From Paludibaculum sp. (GTDB taxonomy: Bacteria > Acidobacteriota > Terriglobia > Bryobacterales > Bryobacteraceae), in contig JARKQJ010000115.1 of NCBI GenBank assembly GCA_029973955.1, positions 62,001-126,000 of the forward strand: a stretch of 64,000 bases of DNA, in the 5' to 3' direction. How positions within the stretch are numbered: position 1 is the first letter of the stretch; every line of letters begins with the position of its first letter. The notes below the pieces were generated by a model. The model was not told the DNA's origin. It saw only the letters and a program-made list of their open reading frames with translations, and made no database searches. This document shows, in pieces, positions 26,405-33,951 of the stretch. The position numbers and the translations under genes are program-made.

Positions 26405-27679
26405 ATGGAACGTAGAAGTTTTCTGGCCGCGGGCGCGGCGACGGCGTGGGCGGAGACCAAACCGGTGCGGTTGGGCGTGGTGGGCGTGGGTAATCGCGGC
26501 TATTCGCTGCTGCGGACGGCGCTGCGCGCGCCGGGCGTCCAGGTGCCGGCGGTGTGCGACACGGATCCGGCGATGCTGGAGCGCGCGCAGGCCGAGGTCA
26601 CCAAAGCCGGCCAGCCGGCTCCGCAGGGTTTTGGCGGCTCTCCGGAAGCGTTCAAGAAACTGATGGACCGCAAGGACCTGGATGCGGTGCTCATCGCAAC
26701 ACCGTGGCACTTCCACACCCCCATGGCCGTCTACGCCATGCAGGCCGGCAAGTATACGGGCGTGGAGGTGCCCGCGGCGCTGACCGTGGAGCAGTGCTGG
26801 CAACTGGTGGAGACGCACGAGAAGACCGGCACGCCGTGCATGATGATGGAGAACTGGAGTTTTCGGCGCGACAATCTGGCCGTGTTGAGCATGATCCGGG
26901 CGGGGTTGTTCGGCCAGATGGTCCACTGCCACGCCGCGCACTCGCACGACTGCATCGACCACTGGTTCTTCGACAAGGCGGGCAACATCCGCTGGGGCGG
27001 CGAGTACCTGGTGAAGCGCAATGCCGATCAGTACCCGACCCATGCCCTCGGCCCTGTCTTGAGCTGGCTCGACATCAATCGCGGAGACGTGATTGAGACC
27101 ATCGCCAGCACAGCCACGGCCTCGCGCGGCATCAACGCCTACTTCGCGCGCCAGTTCGGACCAGACCACCCCAACGCCAAGCGCGCCTACAAGCAGGGCG
27201 ACATTGTCTCCTCCGTGCTGCGCACGAAGCAGGGCAAGACCATCGTGCTCAACTACGACATGCAACTGCCGCGCCCCTACGACAACCGCTGGATGGTGCA
27301 GGGCACGCTGGGCCTCTACCGCGAGCAGCCCGGCGAGGTCTACGTGGAGGGCAAGAGCCCCAAGTATCACGAGTGGGAGCCCTTCGAGCCCTACCAGAAA
27401 CAGTACGACCACAAATGGTGGAAGCCGGTGGAAGCGGGTGCGGCCGGAGCCGATCCGCTGGCCGGCGGCCATGGCGGCACCGACGATCTGGAAGTCCGCC
27501 TGTTCCTCGCCTCGGCACGGGACAGGAAACCGACGCCGCTGGACCTCTACGATTCGGTGACCATGAGCGCCGTCATCGGCATGTCCGAGGCGTCCATCCA
27601 GAAAAGCAGCGTGCCGCTGCCCTTCCCTGACTTCACGCGCGGCCGCTGGCAGACCAACAAGCCCTATTTCGCCCTCTAG
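26405..27679 (+). CDS. Tat-exported Gfo/Idh/MocA oxidoreductase, GH109-like
   Basis: A 424-aa protein with a Tat-type signal (MERRSFLAAGAATAWA). The Rossmann domain has the NAD motif LGVVGVGNRG (about 22-31) and DAVLIATPWHFHTPMA; the C-terminal alpha/beta domain carries GQMVHCHAAHSHD and YPTHALGPVLSWLDINRGD. These last segments match the GH109 family, in which NAD-bound enzymes of the Gfo/Idh/MocA fold hydrolyse alpha-N-acetylgalactosaminides through a redox mechanism. Glycosidase activity is inference; a plain sugar dehydrogenase is the alternative. Tat export, with NAD inserted before export, fits either. It heads a same-strand group of four exported enzymes. Confidence 0.85.
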   Translation: MERRSFLAAGAATAWAETKPVRLGVVGVGNRGYSLLRTALRAPGVQVPAVCDTDPAMLERAQAEVTKAGQPAPQGFGGSPEAFKKLMDRKDLDAVLIATPWHFHTPMAVYAMQAGKYTGVEVPAALTVEQCWQLVETHEKTGTPCMMMENWSFRRDNLAVLSMIRAGLFGQMVHCHAAHSHDCIDHWFFDKAGNIRWGGEYLVKRNADQYPTHALGPVLSWLDINRGDVIETIASTATASRGINAYFARQFGPDHPNAKRAYKQGDIVSSVLRTKQGKTIVLNYDMQLPRPYDNRWMVQGTLGLYREQPGEVYVEGKSPKYHEWEPFEPYQKQYDHKWWKPVEAGAAGADPLAGGHGGTDDLEVRLFLASARDRKPTPLDLYDSVTMSAVIGMSEASIQKSSVPLPFPDFTRGRWQTNKPYFAL

Positions 27680-27697
27680 GCGGCATATACTCGCAGC

Positions 27698-28543
27698 ATG
27701 GCCAAAACCGCACTGCTGCTCTCCGTCTGCCTGTTGGGCGCCCTCCAGGCGCAGACGAAGAAGACCGTTTTTCTGATCACCGATGGCGAGGGCGTGGCAG
27801 GCATCTGCCGCCAGGAACAGGTGGAGACCACCAACCCCGAACTGCGCGCGCTGCTCACTGCCGAGATCAATGCCGCCGTAGACGGACTGCTGGCCGGAGG
27901 CGCCGACGAGGTGATCGTCTGGGATGGCCACTCCAACAGCTCCACGCTCTCCGCGCAGACCATCCACCCCAAGGCCAAGCTCGTCATCGGCGGCCTGGGC
28001 CGCACCATGCTGCTGGAGCGCGGCTTCAGCGCCATCGGCTTCATCGCCCAGCATTCCAAAGCCGGCGTACGCAGCGGCATCATGGCCCACAGCTACAGCT
28101 CGCTGGGTATTCAGAACATCCGCCTGAACGGCAAGCCGGTGGGCGAAACCGAAACGCGCACGATGCTCGCGGGCTGGTTCAATACGCCCGTCATCCTGCT
28201 CACCGGCGACGTGAAGGCGGCTGAGGAGATCACGGCGCTGGTGCCGGACGCCGAAACCGCCGTAGTGAAGGAAGGGCTGGCGCGCTACGTCTGCCTGTCG
28301 ATGTCGGCCGCGGCGTCTCAGGAGACCATTCGCGAAGCGGCCAAACGCGCGGCGGCGAAGATCGGCAAGGTCCAGCCCTACAAGATCAGCGGGCCGGTGA
28401 CCATCGAGATCGAATACACCACGCGCAACTCGCTGCGCATTGACGCGGCGGCGGCGCTGGGCGGCGAGGTGTTGGACGACCGGACCATCCGCTACGTGGG
28501 CAAGGATTTCCTCGACGCCTGGACCAAAGCGAGGATGTGGTAG
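27698..28543 (+). CDS. M55 family D-aminopeptidase-like protein with signal peptide
   Basis: A 281-aa zinc peptidase of the DppA type. Metal-site motifs are ITDGEGVAGIC (Asp, Glu), VWDGHSNSST (His) and IMAHSYSSLG (His), and GETETRTMLAGW holds the expected Glu. DppA removes D-amino acids from peptides and is cytoplasmic in Bacillus; here a hydrophobic leader (MAKTALLLSVCLLGALQAQ) predicts export, which would suit recycling of D-amino-acid peptides from cell walls. It starts 18 bp after the GH109-like gene and is followed 2 bp later by the GH51-like gene. Confidence 0.88.
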   Translation: MAKTALLLSVCLLGALQAQTKKTVFLITDGEGVAGICRQEQVETTNPELRALLTAEINAAVDGLLAGGADEVIVWDGHSNSSTLSAQTIHPKAKLVIGGLGRTMLLERGFSAIGFIAQHSKAGVRSGIMAHSYSSLGIQNIRLNGKPVGETETRTMLAGWFNTPVILLTGDVKAAEEITALVPDAETAVVKEGLARYVCLSMSAAASQETIREAAKRAAAKIGKVQPYKISGPVTIEIEYTTRNSLRIDAAAALGGEVLDDRTIRYVGKDFLDAWTKARMW

Positions 28544-28545
28544 CC

Positions 28546-30078
28546 ATGCGCCGGCGCGAGTTTCTGGCCGCGCCGGCGGCCGCCGCGCTGCAGGCCACCG
28601 GAGCGGTGCCGCAGGCGCCTGGAACGGTGCCGCAGGCGCCTGAAGCGGTGCTGATCGACCCCGCGCCGCGCTTCGAAGTGTCGCCGTGGCTCTACATGCA
28701 GTTCATGGAGCCGCTGGGCGTGACGGACTCCTCCGTGGAGGCGGCCTGGGATTACGACCAGGACGATTGGCGCAAGAGCTTCGTCACGGCCACCAGGGAC
28801 CTGGGCCCGCAGGTGTTGCGCTGGGGCGGCCTGTACTCCCGCTACTATCGCTGGCGCGAAAGCGTGGGCCCGGCGGCCCAACGGCCCTGGATGCGCAATT
28901 ATGTGTGGGGCGGCAAAGAGACCAACCGCGTGGGCACCTGCGAGTTCGTGGACCTGTGCCGCCGCGTGGGCGCCGAACCGCTGATGTGCGTCAATTTTGA
29001 AGGCGACGGCGAGGCGCGCTACCGCAACACGAAGGAGGGCGACCGCACGGCCGGCGCGCAGGAGGCCGCTGAGTGGGTGTCTTACGCCAACGATCCCGCG
29101 GACCGTCTCCGCCGCAGCCACGGCGTGGCCGAGCCGCTCGGGATTCAGCTCTGGCAGTTGGGCAACGAAACTTCCTACGGCAACGCCACGTTTTCGAAAG
29201 ACCAGTCCATCGCCAAGACCATCGAGTTCGCCCGCGCCATGCGGGCGCGAGACAAGAGCGTGCAACTGATCGGCTGGGGGGACCGTGGCCGCGAGGGCTA
29301 CTGGGCGCCGGATCTGGTAGCCCGCGCCGGCGAGTGGATCGATCTGGTGGCGTTTCACATGATGGGACAGTCCCCGCAGCGCAAGGATACGGCGTTACGC
29401 GCGCCGCGCTACCAGCGCGAGCCGGAGCAGGCCTGGGCGGAGTTGCTGGAGCTGGCCACGCGGCAGGAACGCCGGTTGGGTGAGATGATCGACGCCACCG
29501 GCCCGCGGAAGGGCGTGGCAATCACCGAAGGCCACCTCTCACTGCCGCCCCACAACGCCAGCCCTCTGCTGCTCGAGTGGATGTCGGCCGTCTATCACGC
29601 GCGCTCACTGAACGCCTACCTGCGGCGCGGCGACCGCGTGAAGATCGCCACCATCGCGGACTTTGAAGGCAACCGCTGGACCGTGAACGCCATGCTGATC
29701 CAGGTGCCCGGCGGAGCTTGCTATCTCACCCCGGCCGGGGCCGTGGCGCGTCTGTTCCGGCATCACACCGGGACGCACGGCGTCTCTCTCGGCAACCTGC
29801 CGGAAGGGCTCGACGCCGTGGCCACGCGCACCGGCAACAGAGTGTTTGTGCATGCCGTGAACACGGCCTATGGCCGCGCGGTAGAGACGAGCTTCGCCGT
29901 AAAGGGAGCGAAGTTGCAAGGCGGGTGCGTCTATCAAATCGCTCCACAGGACCTGCGCGCCATGGCCGCCGCCGATGCGCCCGATGTCTTCGCCGTTGTG
30001 GAAGCTGCGCTGCCTCCCACCGGCGCCTGGCGCTTCCCGGCCGGCGCCGTGGCGGCTGTCGAATTCGATCTGGCCTGA
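28546..30078 (+). CDS. Tat-exported GH51-like alpha-L-arabinofuranosidase
   Basis: A 510-aa protein starting at ATG 28546, two bases after the preceding stop, with a twin-arginine leader (MRRREFLAAPAAAALQATG). A TIM barrel of the GH51 type follows: VLRWGGLYSRYYRWRESVGP, the NRVGTCEFVDLCRRVGAEP segment, the acid/base Glu in LWQLGNETSYGN and the probable nucleophile Glu in KGVAITEGHLSL. A C-terminal beta-sandwich (about 420-510) is normal for the family. GH51 enzymes release arabinose from arabinans and arabinoxylans. Just after the leader, 28600-28641 encodes two copies of a seven-residue G[AT]VPQAP repeat that probably acts as a flexible linker. Confidence 0.85.
   Translation: MRRREFLAAPAAAALQATGAVPQAPGTVPQAPEAVLIDPAPRFEVSPWLYMQFMEPLGVTDSSVEAAWDYDQDDWRKSFVTATRDLGPQVLRWGGLYSRYYRWRESVGPAAQRPWMRNYVWGGKETNRVGTCEFVDLCRRVGAEPLMCVNFEGDGEARYRNTKEGDRTAGAQEAAEWVSYANDPADRLRRSHGVAEPLGIQLWQLGNETSYGNATFSKDQSIAKTIEFARAMRARDKSVQLIGWGDRGREGYWAPDLVARAGEWIDLVAFHMMGQSPQRKDTALRAPRYQREPEQAWAELLELATRQERRLGEMIDATGPRKGVAITEGHLSLPPHNASPLLLEWMSAVYHARSLNAYLRRGDRVKIATIADFEGNRWTVNAMLIQVPGGACYLTPAGAVARLFRHHTGTHGVSLGNLPEGLDAVATRTGNRVFVHAVNTAYGRAVETSFAVKGAKLQGGCVYQIAPQDLRAMAAADAPDVFAVVEAALPPTGAWRFPAGAVAAVEFDLA
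28600..28641 (+). repeat. Two-copy 21-bp tandem repeat inside the GH51-like gene
   Basis: Two copies of a 21-bp unit (28600-28620 and 28621-28641) differ by one base and a third begins at 28642. They encode GAVPQAP-GTVPQAP, directly after the Tat leader, and may vary in copy number between strains. Confidence 0.8.
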
Positions 30079-30136
30079 GTGCCCTCGCAAGGCGGTTCGA
30101 GTATGCTGGCCGGAGAACCGGAAGAGGATCATCGCC

Positions 30137-30925
30137 ATGAAATGGAAGCCCGCTGGCTGGATTGTTTGCTCGCCGCTGGCAGGGGCGTTCGCCGCCGGCC
30201 CCGTGGATCCTACCTGGCTGCGCAAACACGTGCCGGATGTGCGGGCGGAGAACGGCTACAAGCGGCTGTTTGAAGGCGAACGCGTGCTCCGCAGCGTCGC
30301 ACGCTACGGCGAACTGGTTGGCGACCTGGCCGAGGCCGCCCTGCCGAACGAGGAGCGCATCTACGTGGTGGTGGAAGGCCAGGGCGAAGTGGTCTATCTG
30401 GGCGCCAGGCGGGCTGTGCGGAGCGGGGACTTCTTCTACTGCGCACCGGGCGCGAAGCACGGCTTGAAAGGCGCCGGATGGCGTGTGATAGTGATGGGCT
30501 TCCAGGCCAACGCCGCCACTGTGCCATCCGAACTGCCCCTGGCAAATCTCGCGGAAGTCAGGAAGCAGACCGTGGCCGGCCATCCACCCACGGTGCTCTA
30601 CCAGTTGATGATCGGCGACACGAAAAGCACGCGCGACCGGCTGTCCGTGGCGCAGACCGTCACCAGTCTCTACATCATGGAGTTTGAAGCGGGCGGCACC
30701 AACGCGCCGCACCATCACGAAGACGAGGAAGAGATCTACTACCTGCTGGACGGCAAAGGGGAGATGGTGGCGGGCAGCGGCGCCGACGGTGTGATGGGGC
30801 AATACGCCGCGCGGCCCGGCGACGCCTATTTCTTTCGGAAGAACTGCACGGTGGGCTTCTATGCCGATACGGCTTCGGGCTCGAAGGCGCGCATCCTGGC
30901 GGTGCGCTCGCGCTTAGCTCGATGA
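30137..30925 (+). CDS. Exported bicupin protein
   Basis: A 263-aa protein starting at ATG 30137, which has GAGGA upstream; the longer open frame overlaps the GH51-like gene. After a probable leader ([14 protein letters not shown]) it has two cupin barrels. The first (about 60-115) contains [20 protein letters not shown] and [16 protein letters not shown]. The second (about 175-255) has [20 protein letters not shown], with a full three-His/Glu metal site. The function is unknown; metal-dependent sugar-acid or lyase-like roles are possible. It closes the four-gene exported-enzyme group and overlaps the convergent rnhA by 12 bp. Confidence 0.8.
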   Translation: MKWKPAGWIVCSPLAGAFAAGPVDPTWLRKHVPDVRAENGYKRLFEGERVLRSVARYGELVGDLAEAALPNEERIYVVVEGQGEVVYLGARRAVRSGDFFYCAPGAKHGLKGAGWRVIVMGFQANAATVPSELPLANLAEVRKQTVAGHPPTVLYQLMIGDTKSTRDRLSVAQTVTSLYIMEFEAGGTNAPHHHEDEEEIYYLLDGKGEMVAGSGADGVMGQYAARPGDAYFFRKNCTVGFYADTASGSKARILAVRSRLAR

Positions 30926-31357
30926 CGATTGCTGTTCGGCGGCGGAGCGCGCCAGTTCGTCGCAGCGGTTGTTGTCGGCGTGATCGGCGTGGCCCTTGGT
31001 CCACACCCATTTCACAGTGTGCCGCGCCAGAGCCGCGTCCAGCGCCACCCATAGATCCTGATTGAGCACCGGCTTCTTTTCCGACGTTTTCCAGCCGTTG
31101 CGCTTCCAGTTGGCCATCCACTTCTCCACGCCGTTCTTTACGTACTGAGAATCCGTGGTGATCTCCACTTCGCAGGGCTCGGTGAGGGCGGCGAAGGCGC
31201 GGATGGCCGCGGTGAGTTCCATGCGGTTGTTGGTGGTGTGCGCCTCGGAGCCGAACATCTCCTTGGTGTGCTTCCCGTAGCGCAGGATGGAGGCCCAGCC
31301 GCCGCGCCCGGGGTTGCCGAGACAGGATCCGTCGGTGAACACCTGAATCTTCTTCAT
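30914..31357 (-). CDS. rnhA: Ribonuclease HI
   Basis: A 147-aa cytoplasmic endonuclease that cleaves the RNA strand of RNA-DNA hybrids. All catalytic acids are visible: Asp in [12 protein letters not shown], Glu in [12 protein letters not shown], Asp in [11 protein letters not shown] and Asp in [11 protein letters not shown]. The basic handle region ([19 protein letters not shown]) and [11 protein letters not shown] are also present, so it resembles the E. coli enzyme in length and plan. It follows dusB by 6 bp on the same strand and its end overlaps the convergent bicupin gene. Confidence 0.97.
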   Translation of the reverse strand: MKKIQVFTDGSCLGNPGRGGWASILRYGKHTKEMFGSEAHTTNNRMELTAAIRAFAALTEPCEVEITTDSQYVKNGVEKWMANWKRNGWKTSEKKPVLNQDLWVALDAALARHTVKWVWTKGHADHADNNRCDELARSAAEQQSSSS

Positions 31358-31363
31358 GAGGGA

Positions 31364-32416
31364 CTACAGCAGAACCGTGGCCAGCTTTTCCTCACCGCCG
31401 CCGTGAATTTCCCGCTCGAAGAAGCGGTCCACCATTTCGAGAATCGCTGCCGCTTCGCGCGCCTGATAGATGGCCGTGCGCAGCCGCGTGCCGTTGCGAA
31501 TGCCGTGCGTGAAGTAGGTGGCAAACTGCTTCATCTTGCCGACGATATCCAGGCCGCCCTTGTCGATGAGCATCTGATAGTAGAGGTGCATCATCTCCCA
31601 GCGGTCGCGCTCGGTGGGCTTGAAGTAGGGCTTGCCGGCGAGGTGCTCGGCGATCTGGCGGAAGATCCAGGGATTGGAAGAAGCCGCGCGGCCCACCATC
31701 ACGGCGTCGCAGCCGGTCTCAATCACCATGCGAACGGCGTCTTCGGGAGTGCCGATGTCGCCATTGCCGATGACGGGGATCTTCACCGCGGCCTTCACCT
31801 CCGCGATCTTGGTCCAATCGGCGTGCCCGCTGTAGCCTTGCTCGCGCGTGCGGGGGTGCAAAGCGACGGCCTGGAGGCCGTTGTCTTCCGCCAGCTTCGC
31901 CATGTGCAGGTGCACCAGTTCGCGCTCATTCCAGCCACTGCGGAATTTCATGGTGAGCGGAATGGAGATGGAAGCGCGGACCTTCTTGAGCAGTTCATCC
32001 ACCAGCGGCAGATTGCGCAGCAGTCCCGAGCCGCCGTTGCAGGTGACCACCTTCTTCACCGGGCAGCCGAAGTTGATGTCCACGGCGTCAAAGCCCTGGT
32101 CCTGGCAGACTTTGGCTGCCTCCGCCATGATCTCCGGGTCGGAGCCGAACAGTTGTGCCGAGATGGGGTGCTCTTCGGGCTCGAAGTAGAGGTAATTAAA
32201 GGTCTTGAGTGATTTCCGGTTCGGGTGGCGGCCAGTGGCGACAACACCGTGCGAACTCGTGAACTCGGTCATCAGCAGGCCGCAGCCGCCCTGGTTGCGG
32301 ATGAGGCGGCGGAAGACGGTGTCCGTGACGCCCGCCATGGGCGCCAGCACCGTGGCCGGCTCTATGCGCACGGGCCCAACCTGGTAGAAGCCGGGGAATT
32401 CTGCCATCTCCTCCAT
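31364..32416 (-). CDS. dusB: tRNA-dihydrouridine synthase
   Basis: A 350-aa FMN-dependent TIM-barrel enzyme that reduces uridine in tRNA D-loops. Landmarks are VLAPMAGVTDTVFRRL (FMN site), AVDINFGCPVKKVV (active-site region), ALHPRTREQGYSGHADW and PVIGNGDIGTPEDAVRM (phosphate binding), then the C-terminal helical tRNA-binding domain. I chose ATG 32416; ATG 32407, which sits directly after GGAGGAG, and ATG 32470 are alternatives. The open frame continues far upstream only as a shadow of the divergent gene. It is co-directional with rnhA. Confidence 0.93.
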   Translation of the reverse strand: MEEMAEFPGFYQVGPVRIEPATVLAPMAGVTDTVFRRLIRNQGGCGLLMTEFTSSHGVVATGRHPNRKSLKTFNYLYFEPEEHPISAQLFGSDPEIMAEAAKVCQDQGFDAVDINFGCPVKKVVTCNGGSGLLRNLPLVDELLKKVRASISIPLTMKFRSGWNERELVHLHMAKLAEDNGLQAVALHPRTREQGYSGHADWTKIAEVKAAVKIPVIGNGDIGTPEDAVRMVIETGCDAVMVGRAASSNPWIFRQIAEHLAGKPYFKPTERDRWEMMHLYYQMLIDKGGLDIVGKMKQFATYFTHGIRNGTRLRTAIYQAREAAAILEMVDRFFEREIHGGGEEKLATVLL

Positions 32417-32486
32417 TGTAGCGGGATGGGTGAAGTTACCGAAACGCACTCGCCGGAAGAAGCGTCGCATTAGGTGAGGAATTGAG

Positions 32487-33428
32487 ATGCTGCCGAAACT
32501 AGCCCTGGCCTTTGCATTAGGGGGGACCGCCGTCGGGCTGGTGGTGTACCTAGGCATGAAGAAGCCGGCCGAATTGCCGCCTCCGGCGCCCGTGGCCGCC
32601 GTGCAAACCCCTGCCAGCGTGGCGGTTCCCGTAGAGGAAGCGGCCCCCGCGCCGGCCCCGGAGCCACCGCCCGCTCCAGCCCCCAAGCCATCCGCAACGA
32701 AGCCCAAGGCCACCGTTCCCGTCAGGAGCAAGCCGGTGCAGACAGCCAGCACCGAGGCCCCCATTCCCGCGCCGGCGCCCTATATCCCCGTGATCACCAA
32801 AGCGCCGGAGCCCGTTGACATGCCGGCGCCCAGGAACATTCCGGATCCTGTGCCCGCACCGAAAGCGGAAGAGATCAAAGCCACGCCCGCGCCGCGGCTG
32901 CCGAAGACCATCACCATCCCCGCCGGTACGCTGGTGACCGTGCGGTTGCGCGAAGCTCTCAGCACGGAGAAGAACACCGCCGACGAGGCCTTCCATGCCA
33001 CCCTGGACACGCCGCTGATCGTCGACGGACTGGTGATCGCCGAGCGCGGCTCCACACAGCGCGGCCGGATCGTGGAGCTGGCCCGCGCCGGGCGTGTGAA
33101 GGGCAACGCCCTGCTGGCGCTCCAGTTGAACGAATTGAACACTTCTGACGGTCAGAAGGTGGCGATCAGCACCGATACTTTCCGCCGCGAGGGGGAAAGC
33201 AGCATGAAAGGCGACCTCGCCAAGACTGGCGTCGCGGCAGGTATCGGTGCAGCGATCGGCGCCATTGCCGGAGGCGGCAAAGGCGCGGCCATTGGTGCCG
33301 GCATCGGCGGCGCAGCCGGCGCCGGCACCGCCATGGCTACCCGCGGCAAGCCCGCCAATCTGCCCAGTGAGACGCGCATCAGCTTCCGCATCACCGAAGC
33401 GGTCACGCTCACCGAGAAGATCAACTAG
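32487..33428 (+). CDS. Membrane-anchored proline/alanine-rich protein with glycine zipper
   Basis: A 313-aa protein of three parts. Residues 1-25 form an anchor (LALAFALGGTAVGLVVYLG). Residues about 28-140 are almost entirely Pro, Ala, Val and Lys, an extended linker like that of TonB that could cross the periplasm. The C-terminal domain (about 142-313) contains ITIPAGTLVTVRLREALSTEKN, resembling the VirB10/TrbI-type beta domain, and a glycine zipper (AAGIGAAIGAIAGGGKGAAIG). It may link the inner membrane to the outer envelope. No secretion genes lie nearby. It is divergent from dusB by about 70 bp and converges on the YkgJ-type gene. Confidence 0.8.
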   Translation: MLPKLALAFALGGTAVGLVVYLGMKKPAELPPPAPVAAVQTPASVAVPVEEAAPAPAPEPPPAPAPKPSATKPKATVPVRSKPVQTASTEAPIPAPAPYIPVITKAPEPVDMPAPRNIPDPVPAPKAEEIKATPAPRLPKTITIPAGTLVTVRLREALSTEKNTADEAFHATLDTPLIVDGLVIAERGSTQRGRIVELARAGRVKGNALLALQLNELNTSDGQKVAISTDTFRREGESSMKGDLAKTGVAAGIGAAIGAIAGGGKGAAIGAGIGGAAGAGTAMATRGKPANLPSETRISFRITEAVTLTEKIN

Positions 33429-33435
33429 CCGCGCG

Positions 33436-33951
33436 TCACTTCGCCGTCGGCGAGAACTCCGTCTCCACCTTCCACTGCTCCAGCGTGTTGTAGACGATGG
33501 GGCAGTAGCAGGCGCGGTCGATGAACGCCCACATGCGCGATTGCAGTGATCCGGCGCCGCGCACCATGTGGGGGAAGTCCTGGCAGGAGGCTGGACGCGC
33601 ATCGTACACCAGGCACTCGTTGCCGTGCAGGAAGACGCACGCGCCATCGGCGCCGCGCTTCAGAATCAAACCCTCTTCCTCTGACTGTTCCGTGTACTGG
33701 CGCAGAAATCGCCCCACGGGCATGCCCTGGCTGCGAGCCAGTTTCTCCACATCGCGCTCGGTTACGCGCGCCGTGGCCACCCTGCAGCAGTTGGCGCACT
33801 CCAGGCAGTTGATGGCCTGTTCGTTGTCGATGGCCATCTGCCGCAGCTTGCGCTCGACGAAGCGATAGGTCTTCAAATGGCGGCGGAAGCGCTCGTTTTC
33901 CGGGCGCTTCTGCTCGCCAAGACGCTTGATTTGGACCAGGTCGGTAATCAC
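33436..33951 (-). CDS. YkgJ family cysteine cluster protein
   Basis: A 171-aa cytoplasmic protein of the YkgJ/UPF0153 type, thought to bind zinc or an iron-sulfur cluster. It carries the family motif CLECANCCRVA (C-x2-C-x2-CC), then DGACVFLHGNECLVYDARP..CQDFP and a final CYC. It starts at a GTG that overlaps the stop codon of the M16 peptidase gene by 4 bp (GTGA), so it is probably translated by coupling. The function is not established for the family. Confidence 0.85.
   Translation of the reverse strand: MITDLVQIKRLGEQKRPENERFRRHLKTYRFVERKLRQMAIDNEQAINCLECANCCRVATARVTERDVEKLARSQGMPVGRFLRQYTEQSEEEGLILKRGADGACVFLHGNECLVYDARPASCQDFPHMVRGAGSLQSRMWAFIDRACYCPIVYNTLEQWKVETEFSPTAK

Noticed and set aside
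26258..28090. Minus-strand open frame of 610 codons opposite the GH109-like and M55 genes
   Set aside because: Shadow frame with His/Arg/Ala-rich composition and no family resemblance, running across two well-supported genes.
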